From Linnemannia hyalina (taxonomy: Eukaryota; Mortierellomycota; Mortierellomycetes; Mortierellales; Mortierellaceae), in contig JAHRHY010000011.1 of the NCBI GenBank assembly GCA_019671135.1, positions 186,001-250,000 of the forward strand: DNA of 64,000 nt. Direction: 5' to 3'. Below the pieces are notes generated by a model. That model did not search any database and was not told the origin of the DNA. It saw nothing but the letters and a program-made list of their open reading frames with translations. Shown here piece after piece: positions 1 through 10,300 of this stretch. Each line of letters opens with the position of its first letter. Position 1 is the stretch's first letter. The translations under genes and the position numbers were made by a program.

Positions 1-736
1 GGATCCGAGGGAGCCATCTCAGCTTCGCCATCTTCATCGCCGGCACCGCGTAAGTTTTCCCTCTAAATTTATTCTTGTGGTTTGCTCACTTAACCAGTCG
101 CTTGATCCACTCACATTGTGCGCATATTTTTTTTTGCACGAACCAACTAGCCATGTACTGCAGCTCACAACCAGCAAGGATCCAGCGCGCTTGGCCAAAG
201 CGAAGCAAGGACTGCTGACCTGCATCCGATTTTTTCGTATACTGGGACCATACTGGGCCGCCTCTAACGATCAAGCCATGTTCCTAGAAGGTCTGCTCGA
301 CGCTTACGCAGTTAAAGCCGAACAGCAGCTCTCCAGCATTAGTCTCAAGCGTGAGGGCGACAATAATGAGGACGAGCAGCCAAACCCTGTCATATCTGCG
401 CCATCGGCGGTCCTTGAGATGAACACCTCTGGAGCAGCGGAACAACACAGCATGGGAACACCAGACACGACACCAAGTCTAGGCACCTCTGCAGCTACCA
501 CTACCACCACCGCTAGCAGCAGTAGCAGTCCTGGCAGTAGGAGTAGCATATCCGCAAAGTCTGCATCCACAACGATTAGATTCAGAAGTGGATCTGAAGA
601 ACTAGAAGAAGGATCGGTGAGCGCATTCTTGAACACGGATGCTGGATTGGGGACCATGTGGCGTGAACCGGAGAAGCTGGAGGCACTTGAGAAAGCGACT
701 CTCTTGTCCCTGGAGCGCTTGTCATTTCTTAACTGA
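1..736 (+). CDS. C-terminal part of a fungal-specific transcription factor (5' end outside window)
   Basis: Two exons are visible: 3-49 (reading frame starting at base 3) and 151-736, joined over a GTAAGT...TAG intron. The first exon encodes a hydrophobic helix (HLSFAIFIAGTA). The second continues it in frame with HVLQLTTSKDPARLAKAKQG and FFRILGPYWAASNDQ, which has the look of the end of the middle homology region of Zn2Cys6 transcription factors. The remaining ~130 residues are acidic and rich in Ser/Thr/Ala (a Thr/Ser run near 510-535), typical of a disordered activation tail. The DNA-binding zinc cluster would lie upstream of the window, so family membership is inferred only from this region. 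The stop is TGA at 734-736. Confidence 0.6.
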   Translation, partial: DPREPSQLRHLHRRHRVSFPSKFILVVCSLNQSLDPLTLCAYFFLHEPTSHVLQLTTSKDPARLAKAKQGLLTCIRFFRILGPYWAASNDQAMFLEGLLDAYAVKAEQQLSSISLKREGDNNEDEQPNPVISAPSAVLEMNTSGAAEQHSMGTPDTTPSLGTSAATTTTTASSSSSPGSRSSISAKSASTTIRFRSGSEELEEGSVSAFLNTDAGLGTMWREPEKLEALEKATLLSLERLSFLN

Positions 737-741
737 CGGGA

Positions 742-1039
742 ATGAAAGAGTGTTGGAGTTGCCACCATCCTAGACTATCTAGTGCTTTGCCAGATGGGAC
801 AGTTCCAGTCAAACTTGGTAGTAGTAACGAAGACTTAAAAAGAAACAATATGCTTTTTTATTTGACTGTGTTTGCGATAGTGACAAGAAAAGAGATAACG
901 CGTTTCGTAGGGGGAAAAAAAGGTGGATGGATGGCTGGGCTACCTCTCTACTGCCACCGCCTTTGTCGCCACCCCAGAATATCCATGTCAACCACGATGA
1001 GTTCCACCGACACGGCATTTCTATCATCCTCGTTCCCCT
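742..1039. other. Short intergenic stretch after the transcription factor
   Basis: Open frames here have no recognisable protein similarity. The sequence may include the 3' UTR of the transcription factor and unrecognisable Helitron debris. Confidence 0.4.
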
Positions 1040-1745
1040 TCGCCTCCATCCATCAACCACCTCGACCCTCAATCATCACCTCATCGCCCTCAACTCCGAT
1101 AACATTCGAGGGCGACAACATCAATGCCATGTCTTCCTGGTATATAAACCGTACAAACCCACTGTTCGACGCGATCACATCCTCCAAGAGAATAGCCATG
1201 ATATCTTGCACTTCATCCTATGTACCTACCACCTGGGTCTCAACCTCGCACTCACGCACCGACACCGCATTCCACTAGGTCTAGATCCACCATGACCTTG
1301 CTGCCGATCAGTTTGTCATTCTCCTCCGCCCCCCTTATTGGCCTCGAAAGGATCTAAAACCTGGATAACAGAAAGGATAGGAAAAAGGATGGTAGGTCCA
1401 AGGCAGAGGACAACAGTGGAATGAAAGGTAGGAGAGTAAACAAAAAGATAAGAGAAATGCGGACCAAAAAGAGGGGTAGGAAGGCGTGCGTGCTTACTGA
1501 TTTGGCCCCGATACCATGATTGGTATAAACCGCGGACACATCGTCCCTATCCCTGCCTTCCACTAACCAACGCCGATGATGACCTCGCCTTTCCAATCAA
1601 GTTCCGCAGGATCCAGTTTCTCATCAGTCCCGCCTATGCGGTGACCATCAATAAGGCTCAAGGACAAACCCTTCAGCAAGTTGGACTCTACCTCCCCAAA
1701 CCCGGCCACGACTAGTTGTACGTCACTATCTCACGCTGTGCACCA
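1040..1745 (+). pseudogene. Decayed Helitron Pif1-like helicase C-terminus
   Basis: At 1575-1702 one frame reads DDDLAFPIKFRRIQF then SPAYAVTINKAQGQTLQQVG and LYLPKP. This is the conserved final part of the PIF1-type helicase domain of Helitron transposases (motifs around the INKAQGQT block and the following YVTxSR segment). An in-frame TAG follows at about 1714, after which LYVTISRC continues. Just upstream, the expected GxxVxIPxxP segment is in another frame (GHIVPIPAFH, about 1536-1565), showing a frameshift. Further upstream, fragments in two frames (ALNSDN and GDNINAM, ~1085-1130) resemble the 'xLAPxNxDVxxIN' segment of the same domain, but that extension is weak. Fragmentary and certainly non-functional. 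Confidence 0.75.
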
Positions 1746-2400
1746 CTCTACGAAACCTGAAAATTCACATTGACAATGGTGAGATAAGAGGCAGAGAGGG
1801 CGTATATCCCCGTAACATTGTATTCAAGAGATTTCCTGAACCCTTACAAAAAAACTCCCCCCGTGGCATCGGTCGAGGAGTGGGTACCCCCGTTGACGGC
1901 TTCATGCTGCTGGCGAGCTGTCGGGCAGTGTCAGTCGAGTGCGAGTTCTTGTGGAGTATACTGGCTGGGTGGCGAGAAAGAAACGACCAATGGTTGCGAG
2001 TACCATGCCCAGATAGTATCTTTCATCTCCTTGTCAACTATCCTGCCATTGTTTACATGATCTGCAGTGTGCCAACTATCTATCATGAGGGTTGATGGGC
2101 AGGGAAATAAAAATAGACGCCAATGTATGCTTTACAAGCACATGTCCTATTGTTCTGTCCTTCACTTTCATCAATCGGCTCGTTCGTACTTCATTTTTTG
2201 TGCTGGTACAGCATAAACACTGTCCAACATTCATTGAAAGGGACCCAATCATCCGTCAGTCTGTGCGAATGAATGTTTTCAGGTCCGACGTGTGGCTTAG
2301 CTTTGTCCAACCCAGATTCATTCTCGTCCCTTTTGCACACTTTCACGTCCTATCGCACTTCCACCCTTTCCATTCACCACCATACCCAAACGATAAAGCC
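1746..2400. other. Intergenic, upstream of the PTRHD1-like gene
   Basis: No coding or RNA signal was recognised. The last ~200 bases are CT-rich (CTTCCACCCTTTCC-type tracts before 2400), as in fungal promoters and leaders. Confidence 0.4.
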
Positions 2401-3147
2401 ATGTCTGAGCACTTGACCATGTTTATCGTTATCCGCAAGGATCTCATCAAGGTCTAGATAAAACAATTCTGCTTCCGTTCACTTGACCTGGACGTTTTTT
2501 CGATATCTCGCCTGTATATATTCCCATTCTGAACTAACCAAGCAACATCCTGACGATTCACACTTGTTTGTCAACTCGTAGACCCTTGGCTGGTCCACTG
2601 GAAGGTAAACATGCGTTCACCAATCGCATTCACATTTTGGTTCGTCACCGACAGGATATACACGAGTGCACAAAAGCTGATAATCGTATCCTTGAACTTT
2701 CTATGAAATATGTCCATTGATGTGTAGTGTGATCGCACAGGCATGCCACGCCACGACAGCCGTCCTTCACAAGACCAAGGATCTCCCAGATACACGCGAG
2801 TACCTCTCAGATCTCCACAACATGCACAAAGTCGTCCTTGAGGTACGAGTCAACAAACAACTCTATCTCTTTCTCATTCCCACACTGCAGTCGGCCTGTC
2901 AAAACTAATACGCGCAACACATATCTCACATCCTTTTTTTTTCTTTCCGCGAAAAAATAAACATACGTAGATCAAGAACTTGCCACAGCTGGAGACTTTG
3001 GCTGCAAGCCTTTCAGGATTGGACGTGCCTCATGTCACATGGAGGGAACAACCCGAGGATATCTTGACGTGCATCTCGACTGGGCCTATTCGTAGGAGTC
3101 AGGAAGTCAAGGATGCTTTCAAAAAGTGCTCCCTCTTCCGGTCATGA
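2401..3147 (+). CDS. PTRHD1: PTRHD1-like peptidyl-tRNA hydrolase fold protein
   Basis: Four exons keep frame: 2401-2451, 2582-2604, 2728-2842 and 2971-3147, giving 121 residues. The protein opens MSEHLTMFIVIRKDLIK, continues with the PTH2-fold signature SVIAQACHATTAVLH, and ends with HVTWREQPEDILTCISTGPI and a basic KKCSLFRS tail. This order matches animal PTRHD1 (LVLRKDL, VAQACHAAT, WLEQPENIATCIALRP), which is about 140 residues long. PTRHD1 belongs to the bacterial/archaeal PTH2 fold, but true peptidyl-tRNA hydrolase activity in the family is uncertain. The first donor (GTCTAG) is weak, so the exon 1/2 junction is the least certain. The 23-base exon 2 is supported by the fit of TLGWSTG between the two conserved blocks. 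It converges with the kinetochore gene downstream. Confidence 0.85.
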
Positions 3148-3381
3148 TGCGTGTCTTGTTCCAGTACAAGCCATGTCACTCAAAAATAAAATATCCAGCA
3201 ATTGAACGAACAATGAATGCGTGAAATGAGTTCCGGGGGTGCAATTGGGCAAGCAGCGGAGCAAATTAAGTTTTCATTAGAATACAAGGGGGGGAGGGAG
3301 GGGCTAATAGTACAGGGATACGAAAAGGGCGAGTTTGTGGCAAAGTCTTCTTTGGATGGCGATGAATAGAGTGAGGTAGTG
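3148..3381. other. Convergent intergenic region
   Basis: Tail-to-tail spacer between the PTRHD1-like gene and the minus-strand kinetochore gene. It holds an AATAAA-like motif (AAAATAAAAT near 3184) and a short G-rich run near 3288-3303. Nothing else was seen. Confidence 0.5.
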
Positions 3382-4346
3382 CTACTTCTTGGCTTTTGCT
3401 GCCTCGCTGGTAAGAGCGTCGCACATGGCTATCAAGCTCTATGAGAAGGCAAAGATGAAATTGTGGGGTAGGGTCAGAAAATAGGTACAGTAATAAACCT
3501 TGACAAACGAAAACGTAATGTTCTGAAGAGCTGGTACGGGAAGTCTAATTACCTGCAAGTCGCTGGCCAATGCTGCCTCGTTGACGCCTTCAAAGGGTAG
3601 ATTAGGGACCTTCACCGAGTCCACCTCCAGATCAAGACTAACCAGCATAACGGAGAGGAAGAAGAACAAAATGTCAATGGCTGAAATAAAAACACAATGA
3701 CAAAAGCCTTCTGAGGGTTGGAACAAAGTAACACTGGCAACGTACTCTTGAAACTCCTGGGCAATGGCGCTGCACTCTAGCTCCAGTTTCTCAACTTCCT
3801 TCTTGTAGATCTTTTCAGCGACTACCAGCTCCTGAATCGCCTTGTCCAGCGTCAAATGCTTGTCTACGTCCTATATCATTCCCGTTATTTGTGAACAAAA
3901 ATAGGTTCAAAATTAGTCCTATGGCTTTCATTGCAACAGCCCAAAACAAAAGCAGAGAGTTTTGTCACTTTGCTGTATAGACCGCTTACATCAAGTTCCA
4001 TGTAATAGTCCATATCCTCCGGCTCCAATTCATCAAACCCCTCCAATGCCATCTGCTCGTCATCCCGCTCCAGCTCCTTCTTCCCCCCTAGCTCTCGCTC
4101 CCGTTCTTGCTCCTGCACATGCTGAGGACTAATATAAAACGGGTTCCTCCGAGCCTCGATCTCGATATTCCTCTTGACTTTGTTGCGGACGTTGTGGCGG
4201 CTGGTCATGTAAGCCCGATAGAGGTCCTTGATCTCGGGGTGGGTCCTGAGGTGGAGTGGGAAGTAGCTTGTGAACTTTGTGAAGGTGACGCTGTCGTGCA
4301 GTTCGCTCCCGACCAGGAATGAGGCCAAGAGTTCTTTTTCCTTCAT
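3382..4346 (-). CDS. Cnl2/NKP2-like inner kinetochore subunit
   Basis: Exons on the minus strand: 4346-3990, 3870-3746, 3637-3553 and 3438-3382; all junctions keep frame and give 207 residues. The N-terminus carries EKELLASFLVGSELHDSVTF, then FTSYFPLHLRTHPEIKDLYR and a basic Arg/Asn-rich stretch. This matches the pattern of the Cnl2/NKP2 family (E-LL--FLL, F---FP---R-HP-I--LYR). An acidic linker rich in Glu follows, then a coiled-coil segment (DKAIQELVVAEKIYKKEVEK) and a Lys-rich C-terminus. In yeasts these proteins sit in the Ctf19/CCAN inner kinetochore with the COMA proteins. The assignment rests on the N-terminal ~70 residues; the coiled coil agrees but is not diagnostic. The gene is divergent from NSE1. 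Confidence 0.65.
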
Positions 4347-5241
4347 TTTGTTGGGTAGATGTTGGTTGTATTGGTGGTTATTGAAGTGATGTCCTTATAC
4401 AAGCTTGTGTGGTGGATGTAAGATTCGATGCGTGTCTGCGGGATCGACGTGATGTGTTTCCTCTACTGGTCCTGAACTTGAAGAGGCGCGTCTGGTAATT
4501 GTCGTGGAAGAAAAGAGAGTGAAAGCGTTGATTTTTGAGAGGCGTCCTTACTTGTGCTGCCCAATTGACAAACAGTCCCCACTCTACCGCTCAATTGGGT
4601 TCAATTGAAAGGAGTGTTCTTTTGTGTTTGACCCCCATGGAACGAATTGAAGTAATGAGTTTAAAAGATGAACAACAACGAGAATCAGACAGTCCCGCAG
4701 TATAAGAATCACTCCATCGCTCCATCCGCGAGGAAATTTTTCCCTTAGACTGCTCTGGGGGGCTGAATAGCGTTTGCTTGGAAACAACTACGGCTGTGAC
4801 AATTTTCGTTTGAAAAGTGATCCGGCAAGAGTCAATTGCAAGCGGGTAAAGTCCGCGTAAGTGCACTTCCTTCCCTAGTGGGGACACCAGTTAGCCGCTG
4901 GTGAGATACTTTGGCTACCAGCAATTCTCTTCTCTTTTGAAAAGATTGAAATCGGCCTCTGGCACACAGCTTCTATAAGTTCAATACGCTGTAGGTCGCC
5001 TCCTCTTTCGAGAGGAGGGGGCTGAAACTCAATGCGGATTATTGGCCCACCACAGCAGCCTCACCCTTCTTTTCTTATTCATATTCTTAAACTAAAAAAA
5101 ATTAAATAAAACGCCTTTGAGTGTGAAAGCTGGAGTGGCTTACTCTGTACATTCTCTTTGACTACCTTTTGCGCCTGCCTGTCTTTTTTCTCTTCTTTTT
5201 GTCTTTCGCCAACAAGCCGACACTTCAACCCCCCAAAGGCC
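4347..5241. promoter_or_regulatory. Divergent promoter region between kinetochore gene and NSE1
   Basis: About 900 bases separate two divergent start codons. The last 150 bases before NSE1 are TC-rich, as expected for a pyrimidine-rich fungal leader, and an A-rich tract (AAACTAAAAAAAATTAAATA near 5090) precedes it. No gene or RNA was recognised. Confidence 0.45.
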
Positions 5242-6544
5242 ATGACGACGCAGGACTACTCAGACACGCATCGCCTCTTTCTCCAGGCCGTCATCTCCAG
5301 GCGATTCATGAAGGAGAAGGACGCCATCGACCTCTACGCACACGTCTGTCAAGCCACCAAAGGCATGTCTTCAACACCTAGATCTCCTCTGGAAAAAAGC
5401 ACAAAAATTGGTGGCAAAAACAACAAACAAACACAAACACCACCATGACGTTTGTGCCTGACTGTACCATTCATCAATTAACCTTCCCTCCTTTTTGGAC
5501 CATTCATTTGAATAGCACCGTTCGACCAGGATGACTTTACGGATTTCATCAACACTGTGAATAATTCCCTCGGCAGTTTGGAGTTTGAGATCAGGAGGGC
5601 GCAGGATGAGGACAACGGAGACAAAATCTTGACCCTGGTACATACACCTTTTTCGTCCTTCGACGATAACCACTATGGGCATCAGCCTGGATGTTGTTTA
5701 TTTTGCAAAAGCATTCTCGATTGACCGTCTCTGCCACCTTTTTTTTTCATTCATGGATACGTAGACAAACACGAACGAACAAACGATTGCACAGGTCGCC
5801 ACGGGATACACTCCTCTGGAACTCGAATACTTCAAACACTTGGTGAGTGACAAAAGACTGCGCGAACATACAGATGGAGCAATTGAAGACATATTATCAG
5901 TAGGTCGCAACAACAAACAAAACATTTATCTAACACTATTTCTCACATGCTTTGTCGACACGTAGCTGGACGCAATTGTGACGGCGGATGATGAGTTGTA
6001 CTGCATCAGTTCGACGGCGGCTGTAAACGAGGCTTCGAAACTGAAGAACAAGGAGAACAAGTCGTTACAATTGACCAAGGCCGGTGCTGAGGACCTGCTC
6101 AGCCGGTTTGTTCAGGACAAGTGGCTCATCAGATCAAAGTACGTGTTCCTATATTATTATTTTTCCTCGTTGGAGGTCTTTGAATACAAATTCCCGGGGC
6201 TCAATTACTGACATTTATCTTCTTCCTTATTCGTGTAACTACAACCAACCAGGAAGGGAGCATTGTCATTGTCGACGAGGACACTTCTGGAACTGCAGTC
6301 ATTCTTGAAGGAAGCATACGAAGAGCAGATGCAGGAGTGTACGCTGTGCATGGAGATCATCACTAAGGGACAACGCTGTAACGTGGCGGCGTGCGCGGCG
6401 AGGTTGCACCAGCACTGTGCAAAGACTTACTTTGCGAACATGAACAACCCGACTTGCCCCTCGTGTCGCAGTCCCTGGGATGGTAAGACTTTGATTGGTC
6501 TGCCTCCCAACGTTGAGGCTCCTCATACCATCCGTCGTCGATAA
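5242..6544 (+). CDS. NSE1: NSE1, RING-type subunit of the Smc5/6 complex
   Basis: Five exons: 5242-5362, 5516-5637, 5795-5842, 5966-6138 and 6253-6544, giving 251 residues. NSE1 pairs with NSE3 and NSE4 in the Smc5/6 DNA-repair complex. The start TTQDYSDTHRLFLQAVISRR matches the NSE1 winged-helix opening, and the segment FTDFINTVNNSLGSLEFEIR the following helix. GAEDLLSRFVQDKWLI corresponds to the human AEQVLQKFVQNKWLI block. The C-terminus is a variant RING: CTLC near residue 184, an RCNVAAC pair, LHQHC, then CPSC. Intron 1 has a GC donor (AAAG/GCATGT): only this junction joins QATK to APFDQDD in frame. Identification is secure; the exact acceptor of the last exon could shift by one codon. 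Confidence 0.92.
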
Positions 6545-6828
6545 TAGGTGGATATTTTTTGTGGCTGGTTTGGCTTGGCGGTTGGGTGGATGATTGAATG
6601 AAGGGATATGGGTTGAAAGGATGATGGAGGGAAGGGTTGAAGCTGAAGCTGAGGATAGGCATTCGCGGATCATTGGCAGGCAGGAGGACCATTTTGTACA
6701 ATAGTAACATGGAACAAACAAAAAAAAAATGCTTCGTTGTGACTTGCATTCATTGGGTGAGAAAATTGTCCGGAGCGTGCTGCACTTCTTGTTCTTCACA
6801 TCACTCCTTTGGCGCTCAAGAAAACTAA

Positions 6829-7257
6829 ATGTCCTTGCGTCGATTCACATCGCTCTCCGCTCCTGCCACCAGGGCGTGGCATACAGTGTCAGCAACAACC
6901 TCAAGAACCAAGACCTCCTCCTCATCCCTCTACGCATTCACGCACTCTTCCATTCACAACTCCTACTCCTCCCAGTCAAGACACCTCTCTAGCACCTTAC
7001 TCATCCAAAACTCTTCGTCCTCTTCAAACCGCTCCGGTCCAGGCGTAACACCCCCCTCCCCCTCCCGATCCTCCAACACTTCTACCACAAGTAACAGCTC
7101 AAACAAGGACAGCAAGTTGGATCCAGATAAGATCAAGGGGCCAGGTGGGTTGACGATGACCCAGATTGGCAGGTTGGTTCAACAGAGTCGTGCCCGGGAC
7201 CTTGAACACCAACAACGGTCAAAGCCGGATACTTCGTCAGGCAGCAAGCGTAAATAA
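6829..7257 (+). CDS. Small Ser-rich protein with a mitochondrial-type presequence
   Basis: A single 142-residue frame opens MSLRRFTSLSAPATRAWHT. It is rich in Arg, Ser, Thr and Ala with no acidic residue in the first ~65 positions, as in a matrix-targeting presequence. A long Ser/Thr-rich linker follows, then a short conserved-looking segment, KGPGGLTMTQIGRLVQQSRA, and a basic end (GSKRK). I do not recognise the family; the C-terminal helix may be the functional part of a small mitochondrial factor. The ATG is the first in frame and lies 285 bases after the NSE1 stop, on the same strand. Convergent with the GH5 gene, 130 bases away. Confidence 0.5.
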   Translation: MSLRRFTSLSAPATRAWHTVSATTSRTKTSSSSLYAFTHSSIHNSYSSQSRHLSSTLLIQNSSSSSNRSGPGVTPPSPSRSSNTSTTSNSSNKDSKLDPDKIKGPGGLTMTQIGRLVQQSRARDLEHQQRSKPDTSSGSKRK

Positions 7258-7387
7258 AGGGAGAAAGAATGTATTTTTTATTACGGGAGGGGCAAGATCC
7301 AGTCTTTGCAAGTGAAGAATTATTTGTATGATGATCGAGGAGGAGGGAAAAGGAGGGTATCAAATCACGAAGCGATTTTTTTTTTTT

Positions 7388-9881
7388 TCAAAGCTTGACT
7401 TGCCAGACACCATTGGTGCCATTAGGCAACGCCCAAACCTGATTCGCCTGAGCGTTCCCACAAGTGTACCCCAGCAACTTGGTCCCATCCTTATAATTCG
7501 ACGCATTGATATCCACACAGTATCCGGAAGCAGTGTTGACAATGTTGCCTGCAGCGTTCGTGGTCCATTGTTGGGAGGCCTTGTTGGCAACACAGGGGTT
7601 GAGGACGATGTTGAGGGACTTGTCGGTAGGGGCGACTTGTTGGGTGTCGAGGCAGTAGGCGTTCGACTTGTGGGATTGGTCGAATGCTAGTTGGATGGTG
7701 CCTTCTTTGAATTTCCAGACTTGGTTCCAGGAGGGGCCGCATGTGTACAGGGCAATTGGGTTGTTCTAATGAGTTGTCGAGGCAGGGAGAAGGAGAGAGA
7801 GAGCGAGAAGAGGGTTAGCAAATTGTTAACAAGAATGAGGATAGCGAGAAGGGAGGGAACGATGAAGAGAAGGGAATACTTACGGCATTGAGGGTGCCCT
7901 GGTAGATGTCGATGCACTTGCCGCCAGAGGCAGAGTTCTTGAGAACACCGGTAGGGTAGAAGGGCTGGACACTCGACAAGATAACCTGACCATTGACCGC
8001 AGCACTGGTGTAATGCAACTGCACTACACCATCGTTCTCCATAGTATGCGTGATCGCCTCAGGAGGGTTGGAGATGACACGGATGCCGTCAGGGTAGTAA
8101 GCCTTTTGCGAGATGCGAATCAGACCAGGGGCAGTAATCGCCGTGTTGGCAGCCCAGGACACCCAGTACTTTCCAGTATAGTCCTCAAAGTACGACGTCT
8201 TTGTCACACCTGCCGTCGCCTCGGCATAAGAACGCGCATAAATGAGCGATAGTTCAGGGGACGGCTCACCCGTCGTCCAATTCAACAGCTCTTCATACGA
8301 CCAGGCGGCCCAGGACTGGAGGTACCGATCAGCCTGGACAGCAATCTCGAGCGACTTGGCGACCCCCGCAGGACTCTCATCCCAGATCTCAAACTCTGTC
8401 AGCATACCCGTGGTCTTGAGACGGTTATTGTCTTTGATCCGGTTGGTGATGGTCGTCTCGATGGATCCGAGTTGTGGAGGGTTGTAATAATGGTACGATT
8501 GAGCGGTTTTGGAGCCATCCCCACCAGGGACGTTGTTGAAGCCCGAGAGGATGTCGTAGGTTGAACCCTCGAACATGACGATGGTTGTTGGGTCGACGGT
8601 GCGGATGGCGGCGTTGCCCTTGTTCCAGAGGGCTTCCATATTTTTGTGGTCTGCTACTCCGGGTACGAGGAGTGTTGGGTCTGCCATATGGTCACCCACC
8701 CATGGCTCTATATATTAGATGTAAAAATCGTGATGTCGTTTTGTAAGTGTCATCATTCATCCATGGATGTTTGTTTACGGCGCATTATGCAGGGGTGTGG
8801 TCAGAGGGGTCAAAGCACCCAATCCCCTCCTTGGTATCCATTCACAACGTACAAATACACAAAGTTAAAAAATAGACAAAGAACGCAAACCAAACAATGG
8901 AAACATACCGTTCATGAGGTCGTAACCCATAACACCTGGAAAGTTCATATACTTGGACGCAACAACCTTCCAGTAAGCAGCCCAGGCATCGCCGAGGTTA
9001 TCATAGTTGTTATAGAGACGACCGAATGCATTTCCGACAGCATAGTCCAAGTAGGAAGTGGCCCAGTCGATCGAATTGCAGTCGGCGTCGGAGGGGACAC
9101 CATTGGCGTCGACGGCGAAGGGAGCCTTTTGCGGGTAGGGCATCCTGTGGGCTGGTTCTACCCAGTCTGGCTTCACGAACCACTATTTTTTGTGTTTGTT
9201 GTTAATGTGAGGAAGGGAGTGAAAGGGAGAAGAGTGAGGGTATTAGGTTTTGGTGTCGTCTACTCTTTTTTTATGAACAGTTCAAGTTGGAAGACGATAG
9301 AGGAGAAGAGGGAGAAGGAATGACTTACGAGAGGAACGCCGTGGCCGCAGGTTTGGGCGGCCAAGACGTCTTGATGCTGGTCGACGAGGGTATAGATTCC
9401 ATTGTCCTGCAGTCTCTGGATGATGGTGTTGGTGATATCCAGGTAGGTCTGGTTGTACTGCCCACGGACTGGCTCCACACCCGCCCAATGTACACCTACA
9501 CCACAGTATTCATTAAACCATGGGAATGAGGTGCAAATGGTCAGTTACCATTATCATACAACACCAACAAACACAGACACAACAACAACAGCAAAAGGCT
9601 ACCAGGGACTTACCGAGACGAATGACATTGATGTTCAAATCCTTGAGGTACTGGATATCCCTATCCACAAGAGAATACCCCGCAACAAAGTTGTTGATGT
9701 CCGCGTGCCAGGGGAACTTTTTCTTGACCATGTTGGTTCCATGGAAATGGCGGGATCGACCTTGGGCATCAATGAACTGTTGGCTGGCTTGGTCGACGCG
9801 GACGATTTTGGAGATATCTGCGTGGGCGAGGGAGGATAGAAGGAATGCTCCGATGGCGGCGGAGATTGACAGGAACTTCAT
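7388..9881 (-). CDS. Secreted GH5 endoglycoceramidase-like hydrolase with ricin-type lectin domain
   Basis: Minus-strand exons 9881-9614, 9495-9329, 9182-8909, 8707-7884 and 7765-7388 give 636 residues. Residues 1-21 form a signal peptide (MKFLSISAAIGAFLLSSLAHA). The TIM-barrel shows HFHGTNMV, INVIRLGVHWAGVEP, LVDQHQDV, the acid/base Glu in GYDLMNEPW (about residue 237), SYHYYNPP, and a probable nucleophile Glu in GMLTEFE (about 341). This set fits GH5 enzymes related to endoglycoceramidases and fungal steryl/ceramide glucosidases. From about residue 505 a beta-trefoil carries KCIDI, three QxW-like sites (NQVW, QQW, NQVW) and Cys pairs, as in ricin-B/CBM13 lectins. The enzyme probably cleaves a glycolipid outside the cell or in the secretory path; the substrate is inferred from family only. 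Confidence 0.9.
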
Positions 9882-10300
9882 TCTTTATGGAGTAGGTGTT
9901 GGATGGATGAGATGAAGAGGATGGGGGGAGACCTGAAGCTAGAGAGGGATGTAGGTGGTGATTGGTAGAAGAGCAAGGAGGGCTAAGGAAGGAGAAGAAA
10001 ATGGTGAAGAAAACGTGCCCGTTTTATATACTTTTCGAAGTGTTAGGGTGAATGGCAATCCATCGAGAAAACACATTCAGGAACAAGGAACAGACTTTAA
10101 AGAACACAACACCTCTGTACTTACCGTTTCACCATACGGAACAACTGCACAAATCAAACAAATCAAGCATCATCAGAGCCTAATAACTAGCGACTCCATC
10201 AACAACAAAAAGAGCATGCTAGAATTGAATGGAGAACAAGAAAAACGCCAATGTGCGAGAGAGAGAGAGAGAGAGATAGAGAGAGTCGGAGGGCCCATTT
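9882..10300 (-). promoter_or_regulatory. Upstream region of the GH5 gene
   Basis: Purine-rich on the plus strand, hence CT-rich in the direction of transcription (for example GGAAGGAGAAG near 9985). A TATATA-like motif on the minus strand lies near 10025. A (GA)n simple repeat covers 10256-10284. Confidence 0.4.
10256..10284. repeat. (GA)n simple repeat
   Basis: About 14 GA units with one GATA interruption. Confidence 0.8.

Noticed and set aside
304..768. 154-codon minus-strand frame
   Set aside because: Mirror of the Ser/Thr-rich transcription factor tail; no similarity of its own.
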